A stretch of 64,000 nt of DNA from Arthrobacter bussei (GTDB lineage: Bacteria; Actinomycetota; Actinomycetes; Actinomycetales; Micrococcaceae): NCBI RefSeq assembly GCF_009377195.2, contig NZ_VJXX01000003.1, positions 186,001 through 250,000 of the forward strand, in the 5' to 3' direction. Below are positions 19,451 through 28,442 of the stretch, piece after piece. Made by a program: the position numbers and the translations under genes. The notes beneath the pieces were generated by a model. The model was given only the letters and a program-made list of their open reading frames with translations. It was not told where the DNA came from and ran no database searches. Each line of letters opens with the position of its first letter. Position 1 is the first letter of the stretch.

Positions 19451-20610
19451 GCCTGGTCCTTCCGGGCTGGTGCCGAGCGTGGTGCCGATACCGGAACCGG
19501 GGTGGCCGGCGTGGCTGCGCGGAGCGCGTCGGCGACCTTCTCGGGGGTCGTGTCGTTGATGAAGGCTCCCATCGCCGCCTCGGAGCCGGCGAGGAACTTG
19601 AGCTTGTCGGCAGCCCTGCGCGGCGAGGTCAGCTGCAGGTGCAGGTAGCTCGCGGGGCGGAGCACGTCGTCGATCGGTGCCTGCTGCCACGCGGCGATGT
19701 ACGGGGTAGGAGTGGGGTAGAGGGCGTCGAGCCGGCCGAGCAGTTCGAGGTAGACGGTGGTGAGCTCGTCCCGCTCCTCCCCGGTGAGGCCCGCGATGTC
19801 CGCGACCTGGCGATGGGGGACCAGGTGCACCTCGAGGGGCCAGCGGGCCGCGAACGGCACGAAGGCGCTGAAGTGCTCGCCCTCGATCACCATGCGGTCA
19901 CCGGACGCCCGCTCGGCCGCGAGGGCATGACCCATCAGGGTCTGCGTGCCGTCGGAACCCTCGAAGAACGCGTGCGCCCGGGCGGCGAGCGTCGCCGCAC
20001 GCGGCGGGATGAACGGGTACGCGTAGATCTGGCCGTGCGGGTGGAGCAGGGTCACGCCGATATCGGCGCCGCGGTTCTCGAAGCAGAAGACCTGCTTGAT
20101 GCCCGGCATCGCGGACAGGGCCTCCGTCCGGTGAGCCCATGCGTCGATGACGGTCCTGGCCCGCTCGGGGCTCAGCGACCCGAAGGACCCCTCGTGGGCC
20201 GGATCGAACGCGACGACCTCGCACCGGCCGAAGGCCGTCGTCGTCGTACCCCATCCCGGTGCGTCCGGCAGGTCGCCGAGATCGGGACCGAAGGACGAGA
20301 ACCGGTTCTCGAACACCACCACCTCGTAGTCGGAGGCGGGGATCTCGGACAGGTTCGCGGGCGTCGTCGGGCACAGGGGGCACTGATCAGCCGGGGGCAG
20401 GTGCGTGCGCGACTGCCGGTGCGCGGCAACGGCGATCCACTCGCCGGACAGCGCGTCGAACCGGGCCGTGCCGGACGGGCCTCTCGGCGGGAGTCCACGG
20501 GCATCGTGGACGGCGGCGGCGTCGTGATGCCGCGCGGCGCTCTCCTCGCGCGCGTCGAAGTAGATCAGCTCGCGCCCGTCGGACAGGCGGGTGGGGGTGA
20601 TATGGGTCAT
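19447..20610 (-). CDS. galT: Galactose-1-phosphate uridylyltransferase
   Basis: GalT exchanges galactose 1-phosphate with UDP-glucose to give UDP-galactose. The catalytic HPH motif is seen in LLHPHGQIYAYPF, together with CPLCPTTPAN (a Cys-x-x-Cys zinc site) and HLVPHRQVADIAGL downstream. Length 387. It starts inside the end of the DeoR-family regulator (4-base overlap) and ends inside galK. No galE is seen nearby. Confidence 0.95.
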
Positions 20611-21407
20611 GGGCGTTCTTCCGGATCGGGGTCGGGGACGGGGTCGAGAAGGATGCGGGTCAGGGCGGCGTAGTCGTCACCCGGCGGATGATCGGTGACG
20701 AGCACCGCGGCGGTGTTCAGCGCGGCCACGCGCGCGAGGCTCACGACGCCGATCTTGCTGGCGTCGGCGAGGACCACGAGTTCTCCGCAGGTGCGCGCGA
20801 AGGCTTGGTTCATGTCCGCCTCGGCGAGGTTGGGGGTGGTGATGCCGGCGGACGCGTCCACCCCGTGCGCCCCCATGAAGCAGAGGTCCGCCCGCAGCGA
20901 GGAGATGGCGCGGGTGGCGAGCGGACCGACGAGCGCCTTCGACGGCGTCAGCTGGCCGCCCGAGAGCAGGACCTGAGGCCGCTCCTCGCCCGGCGCTCCG
21001 GCGTCGAGCCGGTGCAGTTCGTCCGCGAGGGGCAGGGAATTGGTGATGACGGTCAGGCCGGGTACCCGCGACAGGAGGGGTGCGAGGGCGTAGGTGGTGC
21101 TGCCGCCCGTGATCGAGACCGTCATGCCCGGGCTCAGCAGGGATACGGCCGCCTCGGCGATCCGCTGCTTGGCCACGCCGCCACGGGTCCTGTTGACGTC
21201 GAAGCCGGCTTCCACGGAACTCAGGCTCCCCGGGCGGACGGCTCCGCCGTGGACCCGGACGAGAGCGCCCCGCGCCTCGAGGACGTCGATGTCCCGCCGG
21301 ACGGTCATCTCCGAGACGCCGAGGTCGAGGGCGAGACCACTGACCCGGACGGCAGGACGCCGGACCAGCCGATCGAGGATCATGGCGTGGCGCTCCGCTG
21401 CGAGCAT
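20607..21407 (-). CDS. DeoR/GlpR-family transcriptional regulator of the gal operon
   Basis: This sugar-phosphate-responsive repressor has an N-terminal DeoR helix-turn-helix (MLAAERHAMILDRLV...LALDLGVSEMTVRRDIDVLEARG) and a C-terminal DeoRC sensor domain (ISITGGSTTYALAPLL). Length 266. ATG 21407 has AAGGAGA just upstream. It is the first gene of a three-gene operon with galT and galK, all overlapping by 4 bases. This strongly suggests it controls galactose use, with galactose 1-phosphate or another sugar phosphate as ligand (inference). Confidence 0.92.
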   Translation of the reverse strand: MLAAERHAMILDRLVRRPAVRVSGLALDLGVSEMTVRRDIDVLEARGALVRVHGGAVRPGSLSSVEAGFDVNRTRGGVAKQRIAEAAVSLLSPGMTVSITGGSTTYALAPLLSRVPGLTVITNSLPLADELHRLDAGAPGEERPQVLLSGGQLTPSKALVGPLATRAISSLRADLCFMGAHGVDASAGITTPNLAEADMNQAFARTCGELVVLADASKIGVVSLARVAALNTAAVLVTDHPPGDDYAALTRILLDPVPDPDPEERP

Positions 21408-21458
21408 GGCTCTCCTTCCCGCCCTTCTCCTCCAGGCCACCCGAACGAGTCCGCACGG

Positions 21459-21474
21459 AAACGAACAAAACCTA
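21459..21474 (-). promoter_or_regulatory. Putative DeoR-type operator and -10 of the gal operon
   Basis: On the minus strand a -10-like TAGGTT (21474-21469) runs into TTTTGTTCGTTTCCG. TTCGTTT-type runs are typical of DeoR/GlpR family operators. The site lies 50-70 bases before the regulator's ATG, fitting autoregulation. No clear -35 is seen. Confidence 0.4.
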
Positions 21475-21540
21475 TCATGTCCATGACCGCCACCACCAGA
21501 GCCCGGCCACCCGGATGAGTGGGCGCAGTAGCATCGCTGC

Positions 21541-22503
21541 ATGACCCCACCGCCCTCCGACCCGACATCCGACCCGACATCCGGACGGTCCCCGCATCCG
21601 CCCCGACCCGCCAGCGGCATCAATTTCACGCTGCAGGCAGGAGCCGCCACCGTCGTCGTCGCAAGCCTGGCTGCGGCCCTGCGCTCCTACGAGTACGACG
21701 GCGTAGCGCTGACGGAGACCTGGGGCGATGCCGACATCCCGGCCGGCGGCGGCGGGATCCTCCTCGCGCCCTGGCCGAACCGCGTGGCGGGCGGGCGCTG
21801 GATGCTGGACGGGAAGGAGCAGCGGCTCGACATCACGGAGCCGTCGAAGGGCAATGCGAGCCATGGGCTGCTCCGCAACACCGGCTACCGGGCGGTCGAC
21901 GTCGGGCCGTCCAGGGCCGTCCTCGAAGCGGAGATCTTCCCGCAGCACGGGTATCCGTTCCACCTGATGCACCGCGCCACCTACGCGCTGACGGAGGAGC
22001 AGCTGACCGTGACCCAGCACCTGAGCAACCTCTCGGCCACCGCTGCCCCCTTCGCACTCGGGGCGCACCCCTACCTGAAGATCTCCGGCGTACCCACCGA
22101 GGACCTGACGCTGACGGTGCGCGCGGACAGCCGGTTCGAGACCGACGAGCGATCCATCCCCACGGGCAAGGTCGCCGTCGCCGGCCAGTACGACCTGCGG
22201 CGCGGGCAGCGCATCGGCGACATCCGCTTCGACACCGCCTTCACCGCCCTCGCACCCGTGCGGGGGCGTCATGAGCACGTGCTCTCCGCTCCCGACGGAC
22301 GCAGCGTCACGCTCTGGGCGGAGCCCGCCTTCGCCTACGCCCACGTGTACATCAGCACCAGCTACCCCGGCGTGGACACGGCCGTGGCGATCGAGCCGAT
22401 GACGGCACCGGCCGATGCCCTCAACTCGGGCGAGGGTCTCCGGTGGCTGCAGCCGGGCGCCTCCTTCGCCGCTTCATGGGGGATACTGCCAGGTCTCGAA
22501 TAG
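21541..22503 (+). CDS. Aldose 1-epimerase family protein
   Basis: It interconverts alpha and beta anomers of galactose/glucose (mutarotase). It fits the GalM-like fold: the substrate/His motif SHGLLRNTGY, a second His in FALGAHPYLK, and Glu near the C-terminus in VAIEPMTAPADALN. Length 320. It is transcribed divergently from the gal operon, which supports a role in galactose use. ATG 21541 follows TAGCAT (21529-21534) by six bases with no Shine-Dalgarno sequence, so it is likely leaderless. The first ~20 residues are Pro/Ser-rich. Confidence 0.9.
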   Translation: MTPPPSDPTSDPTSGRSPHPPRPASGINFTLQAGAATVVVASLAAALRSYEYDGVALTETWGDADIPAGGGGILLAPWPNRVAGGRWMLDGKEQRLDITEPSKGNASHGLLRNTGYRAVDVGPSRAVLEAEIFPQHGYPFHLMHRATYALTEEQLTVTQHLSNLSATAAPFALGAHPYLKISGVPTEDLTLTVRADSRFETDERSIPTGKVAVAGQYDLRRGQRIGDIRFDTAFTALAPVRGRHEHVLSAPDGRSVTLWAEPAFAYAHVYISTSYPGVDTAVAIEPMTAPADALNSGEGLRWLQPGASFAASWGILPGLE

Positions 22504-22538
22504 GGGAGGGGCCAGCCTTCTATGGAAGGATTGGCCCC

Positions 22539-23861
22539 ATGCAGCGCCTCCCCGGAGCGAAACCACAGCGCGTCCTCCAGCGTGCTGTGAGCCGCGGCGC
22601 TGCGGCACTGCCCGACCCTCTGCCACAGCCTCCCATCGGGCTGCGCCCGCGGCGTGCCGAGGACCGGAGCGACGTCCCCTTCGCCCTCCGCGTCGCCGCC
22701 TCCTGGTCATGGCGCCTCGGGCTCGTGATCCTCGTGGCAGGCGTGCTCATCTTCCTGCTGAGCCAGGTCTCCCTCCTCGTCATACCCCTCATGATCGCGG
22801 GTCTGGTCGCGGCGCTCCTGATGCCGCTGAAGAACGTCCTGCGGCGTCGGCTCCCGAACGGACTGGCCGTCGCCGCGACCCTGATCGCCTTCTTCGGTGT
22901 GATCACCGGTGCGCTGCTGCTCGTCGGCCAGCAGCTCGCCGTCGGGTTCACCAGCCTGTGGAGCCAGGCGCGGGAAGGCCTCCAGCAGACGCTCGACCGG
23001 CTGGCCCAGGGTCCCCTCCAGCTCACCACGTCGCAGATCGACCAGTACCTCCAGGACCTCGGCGGTGCGGTGCAGAACAACAGTGCCTCGATCCTCAGCG
23101 GCGCCCTGTCCTTCGGCACGACGGCGGGGCACGTCGCGGCAGGGACCCTGCTCACGGTGTTCGCCCTGATCTTCTTCCTGCTCGACGGCGGTCGTATCTG
23201 GCGGTTCGTCGTCGGGCTCGCGCCCTCGAGGGCCCGCGCTGCCGTGGATGGCGCGGGCCGCCGCGGCTGGACGTCGATGGCGAGCTACGTCCGCGTGCAG
23301 ATGCTCGTCGCTGCCGTGGACGCCGTCGGGATCGGGGTAGGAGCGGCCATCATCGGCGTCCCCCTCGCCCTGCCGCTCGGGGTGCTGGTCTTCCTCGGAT
23401 CCTTCATCCCGATCGTCGGCGCGCTCGCCACGGGATCCGTCGCCGTCCTGCTCGCGCTGGTGGCGAACGGCTGGGTGAACGCGCTGATCATGCTGGCCAT
23501 CGTGCTGCTCGTGCAGCAGGTGGAGGGCCACATCCTCCAGCCGCTCATCATGGGACCCGCCGTCGCGCTCCACCCGCTCGCCGTCGTCCTCGCGGTGGCC
23601 GGAGGGACGCTGCTCGCCGGGATCCCCGGTGCGCTGTTCTCCGTGCCGGTCCTCGCGGTGCTCAACACGTCCGTCCGCTACATCGCGCACCGGGCCTGGG
23701 AGTACGATCCGGTCGTGGCGGTGGAGGGCGGGCCGTACGCCGGTGGGTCCGGGATTAGCGAGCCGGCGACGGCGGGGCACGAGAGCCCCGCATCGCCGGC
23801 CAGCACCCCGGATCCCCGCGCCTCCGTGGCGCCCGTCCTCCAGGAAGAGACCGCACCGTGA
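22539..23861 (+). CDS. AI-2E family (PerM-like) transporter
   Basis: This is a multi-pass membrane protein of 440 residues with about 8 helices. The conserved regions include the long soluble segment after the second pair of helices (LTTSQIDQYLQDL), the ADAVGIGVGAAIIGVPLALPLG segment, and the VNALIMLAIVLLVQQVEGHILQPLIMG signature. Members export autoinducer-2 or act as Na+/H+ antiporters; the substrate is not predictable. ATG 22539 is preferred, with AAGGA about 9 bases upstream; longer readings overlap the epimerase gene. It overlaps ilvA by 4 bases. Confidence 0.9.
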   Translation: MQRLPGAKPQRVLQRAVSRGAAALPDPLPQPPIGLRPRRAEDRSDVPFALRVAASWSWRLGLVILVAGVLIFLLSQVSLLVIPLMIAGLVAALLMPLKNVLRRRLPNGLAVAATLIAFFGVITGALLLVGQQLAVGFTSLWSQAREGLQQTLDRLAQGPLQLTTSQIDQYLQDLGGAVQNNSASILSGALSFGTTAGHVAAGTLLTVFALIFFLLDGGRIWRFVVGLAPSRARAAVDGAGRRGWTSMASYVRVQMLVAAVDAVGIGVGAAIIGVPLALPLGVLVFLGSFIPIVGALATGSVAVLLALVANGWVNALIMLAIVLLVQQVEGHILQPLIMGPAVALHPLAVVLAVAGGTLLAGIPGALFSVPVLAVLNTSVRYIAHRAWEYDPVVAVEGGPYAGGSGISEPATAGHESPASPASTPDPRASVAPVLQEETAP

Positions 23862-25198
23862 CCGACCAGACCGTCGCCCTCCGCACGAGCACCCCCGCTT
23901 CGCCCGACCCCACCGACACCACCGACGTCGCCCGCACCCACCCCGACCCCGCCGTCCCGACCCTCTCCGTCACGCTCGCGGACGTCGAGGCCGCCCACCG
24001 CACGCTCGACGGCGTCATCGCCCGCACGCCCATCGAGCAGTCACGCGCGCTCGGACGGCTGACCGGGTCCACGGTGTCCTTCAAGTGCGAGAACCTCCAG
24101 CGTGCAGGATCCTTCAAGGTCCGGGGCGCCTACAACCGGATGGCGAAGCTGACCGAGGCCGAGCGCGCCCGCGGCGTGGTCGCCGCCTCGGCCGGTAACC
24201 ACGCCCAGGGCGTGGCCGTCGCCGCCGCCCGCCTCGGGATCGCCGCACGGATCTACATGCCGCTCGGCGTCGCGTTGCCGAAGCTGGCGGCGACCCGCGG
24301 GCACGGCGCCGAGGTGATCCTGCACGGTCACACGGTGGACGAGGCGCTCGCCGAGGCGAAGCGGTACGCGGACAGCACCGGCGCCGTCTTCGTGCACCCG
24401 TTCGACAACGTCGACGTCGTGGCGGGTCAGGGCACCATCGGACTCGAGATCCTCGAGCAGGTGCCCGACGTCGACACGATCCTGATGGGTGTCGGCGGCG
24501 GCGGACTGCTGGCGGGCGTCGCCGTGGCCGTGAAGGCGCGGGCGAAGGAACTGGGCCGCGAGATCCGCATCATCGGCGTCCAGGCGGAGAACGCGGCAGC
24601 GTACCCGCCGTCCCTCGCCGCAGACGCGCTCGTCCCGCTCACCAAGGTCTCCACGATCGCCGACGGCATCGCCGTCGGCCGCCCGGGCCAGCTGCCGTTC
24701 TCGATCATCCGCGAACTCGTGGACGACGTCGTGACCGTCAGCGAGGATTCCCTGGCCCGCGCCCTGATCTTCCTGCTGGAACGCTCCAAGATGGTCGTCG
24801 AGCCGGCCGGTGCCGTCGGCGTCGCGGCGCTGCTCGACGGCAAGCTGACCGAGGACGGCGCCGATCCGGGGAACACCGTCGTCGTGCTCTCGGGCGGCAA
24901 CATCGACCCGATGCTGATGCTCAAGGTCATCCAGCGCGGCCTCGCGGCGGCGGGGCGCTTCCTGGTGGTGCGCATGCTGCTCGACGACCGGCCGGGATCC
25001 CTGGCCACCATCTCGCGCATCATCGCCGAGTCGGATGCGAACGTGACCGGTGTGGACCACACGCGCGTGGGCGGATCGATCAGCATGGGCGACGTCGCCA
25101 TCACCATCAACATGGAGACCAAGGGCGACGAGCACTGCGAGCAGGTCCTCAGCAACCTGCGCGCCGAAGGCTTCCAGCCGGTGGTCATCCAGGGCTGA
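23858..25198 (+). CDS. ilvA: Threonine ammonia-lyase (threonine deaminase)
   Basis: This PLP enzyme converts threonine to 2-oxobutanoate for isoleucine synthesis or catabolism. K87 in the SFKVRGAYN motif binds PLP, and the VGVGGGGLLAG glycine loop holds the phosphate. The C-terminal ~75 residues form an ACT domain (FLVVRMLLDDRPGSL). The single short ACT domain and ~400-residue core fit the catabolic/TdcB-like type rather than the two-ACT biosynthetic IlvA. The first ~35 residues are Thr/Asp/Pro-rich. Its GTG overlaps the previous stop by 4 bases, and the rhomboid gene follows after 11 bases. Confidence 0.93.
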   Translation: MTDQTVALRTSTPASPDPTDTTDVARTHPDPAVPTLSVTLADVEAAHRTLDGVIARTPIEQSRALGRLTGSTVSFKCENLQRAGSFKVRGAYNRMAKLTEAERARGVVAASAGNHAQGVAVAAARLGIAARIYMPLGVALPKLAATRGHGAEVILHGHTVDEALAEAKRYADSTGAVFVHPFDNVDVVAGQGTIGLEILEQVPDVDTILMGVGGGGLLAGVAVAVKARAKELGREIRIIGVQAENAAAYPPSLAADALVPLTKVSTIADGIAVGRPGQLPFSIIRELVDDVVTVSEDSLARALIFLLERSKMVVEPAGAVGVAALLDGKLTEDGADPGNTVVVLSGGNIDPMLMLKVIQRGLAAAGRFLVVRMLLDDRPGSLATISRIIAESDANVTGVDHTRVGGSISMGDVAITINMETKGDEHCEQVLSNLRAEGFQPVVIQG

Positions 25199-25209
25199 GC
25201 GACGGCACC

Positions 25210-25809
25210 ATGACACTCCTCGCGCGTCGCGCCCGCACGGGCCTGATCACCGTCCTCGGACTCGTCGGTGTCATGTGGGCCGTGTTCCTCCTGAACCTGG
25301 TGCTCGGCAACCGTCTCGTGCAGATGCTGGGGATCGGACCACGCCGGGTGGACGGGCTCGACGGCGTCGTCTTCGGCCCGCTGCTGCACGGCGGCGTGGA
25401 GCACCTCGCGAGCAATTCCTTCCCGCTCGTGGTGCTGGGCTTCCTCGCCTTCCTCGAGGGCGCGCGGCGTTTCGTGGTCGCGGTCGGGATCAGCTGGCTC
25501 GTCTCGGGCCTCGGCACGTGGGTGTTCGGCGGGGGACTGACCATCGGCGCGTCCGGCGTCGTCTTCGGCCTGTTCACCTACCTGATCACGCGCGGTTTCT
25601 ACAACCGGGACTGGAGGCAGCTCCTGCTCGCCGTCGTCCTCTTCATCGCCTACGGGTCCATCCTGTGGGGCGTCCTGCCGACCGTCGGCTCGAACATCTC
25701 GTGGCAGGCGCACCTGTCCGGGGCCGCCGGCGGGGTGATCGCGGCCTTCCTGCTCAAACGGAAGCGGCCCGCCCCGGTGGGGACGGACCGCTTCGCCTCG
25801 GACCGGTAG
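25210..25809 (+). CDS. Rhomboid family intramembrane serine protease
   Basis: This small (199-residue), six-helix membrane protein has the rhomboid catalytic dyad: S115 in GASG and H168 in WQAHLSG. The HGGVEHLASNS loop (60-70) matches the conserved HxxxxHxxxN region. Its substrate and role are unknown. It is co-directional with ilvA (11-base gap) and probably in the same transcript. Confidence 0.92.
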   Translation: MTLLARRARTGLITVLGLVGVMWAVFLLNLVLGNRLVQMLGIGPRRVDGLDGVVFGPLLHGGVEHLASNSFPLVVLGFLAFLEGARRFVVAVGISWLVSGLGTWVFGGGLTIGASGVVFGLFTYLITRGFYNRDWRQLLLAVVLFIAYGSILWGVLPTVGSNISWQAHLSGAAGGVIAAFLLKRKRPAPVGTDRFASDR

Positions 25810-25819
25810 TGCGCGGAGA

Positions 25820-26311
25820 TCAGCCGACGTACGGGGTCGCGGAGATGATCTCGACCGTGATCTGCTTGCCGTTCGGCGCGGCGTAGGTGACGGTGTCGCC
25901 GGCCTTCGTGCCCTGGATCGCGGCACCCAGCGGCGATTTTTCGCTGTACACGTCGATATCGGTGTCACCTGCGACCTCGCGGCTTCCGAGCAGGAAGTTC
26001 TCGACGTCGCCCGCGATCTTGGCGGAGACCATCATGCCGGGCTCCACGATGCCGTCGTCCGCGGGCGCTTCGCCGACGTGCGCATCGTTGAGGAGTTGCG
26101 TGAGCTGGCGGATCCGGGCCTCGGACTTGCCCTGCTCCTCCTTGGCGGCGTGGTATCCGCCGTTCTCCTTGAGGTCGCCCTCGGACCGGGCCTGCTCGAT
26201 GCGGGCCACGATCTCGGTGCGCCCGGGACCGGACAGGTGTTCGAGTTCGGCCTTGAGCCGGTCGTAGGACTCCTGCGTGAGCCAGGCGGCGGCGGCGCTG
26301 TTCGTGGACAC
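25820..26311 (-). CDS. greA: Transcription elongation factor GreA
   Basis: GreA rescues backtracked RNA polymerase by stimulating transcript cleavage. The N-terminal coiled coil with LTQESYDRLKAELEHL and the acidic tip segment RSEGDLKENGGYHAAKEEQ are seen, followed by the FKBP-like C-terminal domain (SPLGAAIQGTKAGDTVTYAAPNG). Length 163. GTG 26311 has AAGGAG 6 bases upstream. Confidence 0.96.
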   Translation of the reverse strand: MSTNSAAAAWLTQESYDRLKAELEHLSGPGRTEIVARIEQARSEGDLKENGGYHAAKEEQGKSEARIRQLTQLLNDAHVGEAPADDGIVEPGMMVSAKIAGDVENFLLGSREVAGDTDIDVYSEKSPLGAAIQGTKAGDTVTYAAPNGKQITVEIISATPYVG

Positions 26312-26513
26312 GGATAACTCCTTAGGTACGGCCTCCGCCTGGTGCGGCGTGGCTCATGGTCGCTCCGCCGGCGGTGACACGGGGTCACCACCCGGCAAGC
26401 AAACACCCCGCCTCGTGGGACCGGTTGCCCGGTACGCCGGTGAAGCGGGGCGATACGTATCCGTCCATTCTAGAGCGGGGCGGGCCAGAACCCAAGAAGT
26501 GCCGGTCTCCGGC

Positions 26514-26948
26514 TCAGTCCTCGACGATCCAGCAGGCGTTGACGCCACCGGAGACGCCCGGCGAATCCGTCCGCACATCCGTCCGGTGCGCCGTGGTGCC
26601 GCCGCCGTTGGCGCCGTCGTCCGCGCTGTTCGGCCCGATGGTCACGACCGTCCAGCCGACCACCGCATAATTCTCACTGAGGACCTGCACCGCGCACTGG
26701 GCCGTGGCCGCGCGGTCCTTGGTGACCTCGAAGTCCACGCTGGCCCGTCCGTCGCCGATCAGGGCGAAGCCCACGTCCTTCGAGGACACCTCCGGGCTAC
26801 CTGTCGTGAGGGCGACGGCGGCGACGGCGGCCACGGCGGCGAGGAGTACGGCAACGACCAGCGTCCGCACGCGGCCGAGGGGTTTCCTCGGCTTTGGGGT
26901 GCCGTAGCGATTGGCTACTCTTGGTGGTGGCGCATAGGAGGAGCTCAC
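26514..26948 (-). CDS. DUF4307 domain membrane protein
   Basis: This 144-residue protein has one N-terminal membrane helix (RTLVVAVLLAAVAAVAAVAL, ~27-47) and an extracellular beta domain with two cysteines (AQCAVQ and NACWIVED) that could form a disulfide. It matches DUF4307 (function unknown), normally next to mca and greA in Actinobacteria. GTG 26948 follows TAAAAT by six bases on the minus strand, suggesting a leaderless mRNA and a promoter divergent from mca. Confidence 0.85.
   Translation of the reverse strand: MSSSYAPPPRVANRYGTPKPRKPLGRVRTLVVAVLLAAVAAVAAVALTTGSPEVSSKDVGFALIGDGRASVDFEVTKDRAATAQCAVQVLSENYAVVGWTVVTIGPNSADDGANGGGTTAHRTDVRTDSPGVSGGVNACWIVED
26894..26921 (+). promoter_or_regulatory. 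Putative mca promoter
   Basis: TTGGGG (26894-26899) and TACTCT (26916-26921) are spaced by 16 bases and oriented toward mca, with a predicted leader of about 90 bases. It lies inside the 5' end of the divergent DUF4307 gene. Confidence 0.35.
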
Positions 26949-27019
26949 ACTCCCATTTTACCGCCCACCGATGGCGTCCCGATCCGGCCGCCGTCCCACC
27001 GCAGAGCCAGGAGCACGTG

Positions 27020-27943
27020 TTGCCAAGCCACGATCAATCCCGTGTGTCCCGCGAGGGCTTCCGCCTCCTCGCGGTCCACGCCCACCCCGACGACGAATCG
27101 AGCAAGGGTGCGGCCACCATGGCCGGCTATGTCGCAGCAGGTGCGGAGGTCATGGTCGCCACCTGCACGGGTGGTGAGCGGGGGGACATCCTGAACGCCG
27201 CCATGAACGACGATCCACGCGGCAAGCGGGACCTGCCCGGGCTGCGGCGGGTCGAGATGGCGAACGCCGTCGCGGAGCTCGGCATCCAGCAGCGCTGGCT
27301 GGGATTCACGGACTCAGGTCTCCCCGAGGGGGATCCGCTGCCGGACCTGCCGTTCGGGTGCTTCGCCCTCCAGCCCCTCGAGCGTGCCGCGGCACCTCTG
27401 GTGAAGCTGGTCCGCGAGTTCCGCCCGCACGTGATCATCAGCTACGACGAGAACGGCGGCTACCCGCATCCCGACCACATCATGGCGCACCGTGTCGCCG
27501 TGGAGGCGTTCGAGGCCGCGGCGGATCCCGTCCGCTACCCGGGGACCGGTGAGGCCTGGAGCACGTCCAAGCTGTACTACGACCGCGCCTTCAATCCCGA
27601 GCGCTTCCGTGCGCTGCACTTCGCGCTGGAGGAGGCCGGGCTGCAGTCGCCCTACGCGGAACGCCTGGCGCAGTGGCTCGAGGCCGACGCCGAGGGCCAC
27701 CAGCCCCCCGTCCCCGTCCACCCCACCACCACGCAGATCGACTGCGGCGACTACTTCGGTCACCGGGAGCGGGCCCTGCTGGCCCACCGCACGCAGGTGG
27801 ATCCTGAGGGATTCTTCTTCGCCGTGTCGGTCGAGATGCAGCAGAAGGTATGGCCCTGGGAGGATTACTCGCTGATCACCTCGAGGGTGGAGACCCAGCT
27901 GCCCGAGGACGACTTCTTCACCGGCATCACCGCCGGATCCTAG
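27020..27943 (+). CDS. mca: Mycothiol S-conjugate amidase
   Basis: Mca cleaves mycothiol S-conjugates to glucosaminyl-inositol and an exported mercapturic acid, detoxifying electrophiles. It marks a mycothiol-making actinobacterium. The zinc motif AVHAHPDDESSKGA (His and Asp near residues 20-25) and the third ligand in GGYPHPDHIMAHR are present. It is separated from the close paralogue MshB by the SSKGA context and the C-terminal WPWEDYSLI segment. The start is TTG 27020 with AGGAG 6 bases upstream; GTG 27017 is an alternative. Length ~307. Confidence 0.93.
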   Translation: MPSHDQSRVSREGFRLLAVHAHPDDESSKGAATMAGYVAAGAEVMVATCTGGERGDILNAAMNDDPRGKRDLPGLRRVEMANAVAELGIQQRWLGFTDSGLPEGDPLPDLPFGCFALQPLERAAAPLVKLVREFRPHVIISYDENGGYPHPDHIMAHRVAVEAFEAAADPVRYPGTGEAWSTSKLYYDRAFNPERFRALHFALEEAGLQSPYAERLAQWLEADAEGHQPPVPVHPTTTQIDCGDYFGHRERALLAHRTQVDPEGFFFAVSVEMQQKVWPWEDYSLITSRVETQLPEDDFFTGITAGS

Positions 27944-27950
27944 GCCCGCA

Positions 27951-27974
27951 CAATTTCTATCGAGCGTAGAATTG
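27951..27974. promoter_or_regulatory. Near-palindrome over the promoter of the small membrane protein gene
   Basis: CAATTTCTA and TAGAATTG flank seven bases (inverted repeat with one base missing on the right arm). TAGAAT (27967-27972) inside the right arm is a good -10. Overlap of palindrome and -10 suggests an operator, but no regulator is identified. Confidence 0.4.
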
Positions 27975-28022
27975 CAGGCGGCGGATCACCCCGGCCCGCT
28001 GCGATCCCCGAAAGTGGTACCT

Positions 28023-28436
28023 GTGTTCCTTGATCTCGGCCTGGCTGCGACGACCACGCCCTCGGGCGACCCGACCCTGCGGCCGGGGCTCGACCCCGCG
28101 TCGGTGACCCCGGGTACCCTCGGCTTCCTCGCGACCCTCTTCATCGTCGTGCTGGTGATCTTCCTGATCCGGGACATGGTCAAGCGCATCCGCCGCGTGC
28201 GCTATGCCGCAGAGGTGGAGCAGGCGCGCGCGGAGCGCGCCGGACGCACCGGTGATCACCCTGCGGAGCCGGGTGCGTCGTCCGCCACCGGCGGACCTGA
28301 AGCCGGGGCTGCCGATGGACCTGACGCCGGGGCTGCCGGTGGAGTTGCGGGACCTGCAAGCGGACCCACGGAGCGCCGGGACGGGCCGGACCGGCCGATG
28401 CCCGGCGGGAAGCACGGCCCCGACCGCCAGGGGTAG
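28023..28436 (+). CDS. Small single-pass membrane protein, unknown function
   Basis: This is a hypothetical protein of 137 residues. One membrane helix (LGFLATLFIVVLVIFLI, ~33-50) is followed by a basic stretch (RDMVKRIRRVRYAAE) and a long Gly/Pro/Ala-rich, probably disordered cytoplasmic tail. It resembles small membrane proteins that follow mca in other Actinobacteria. GTG 28023 is chosen by the start of conserved-looking sequence; the upstream Shine-Dalgarno sequence is weak. It converges with the hemolysin III gene with only 6 bases between stops. Confidence 0.65.
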   Translation: MFLDLGLAATTTPSGDPTLRPGLDPASVTPGTLGFLATLFIVVLVIFLIRDMVKRIRRVRYAAEVEQARAERAGRTGDHPAEPGASSATGGPEAGAADGPDAGAAGGVAGPASGPTERRDGPDRPMPGGKHGPDRQG

Positions 28437-28442
28437 TGGCGG

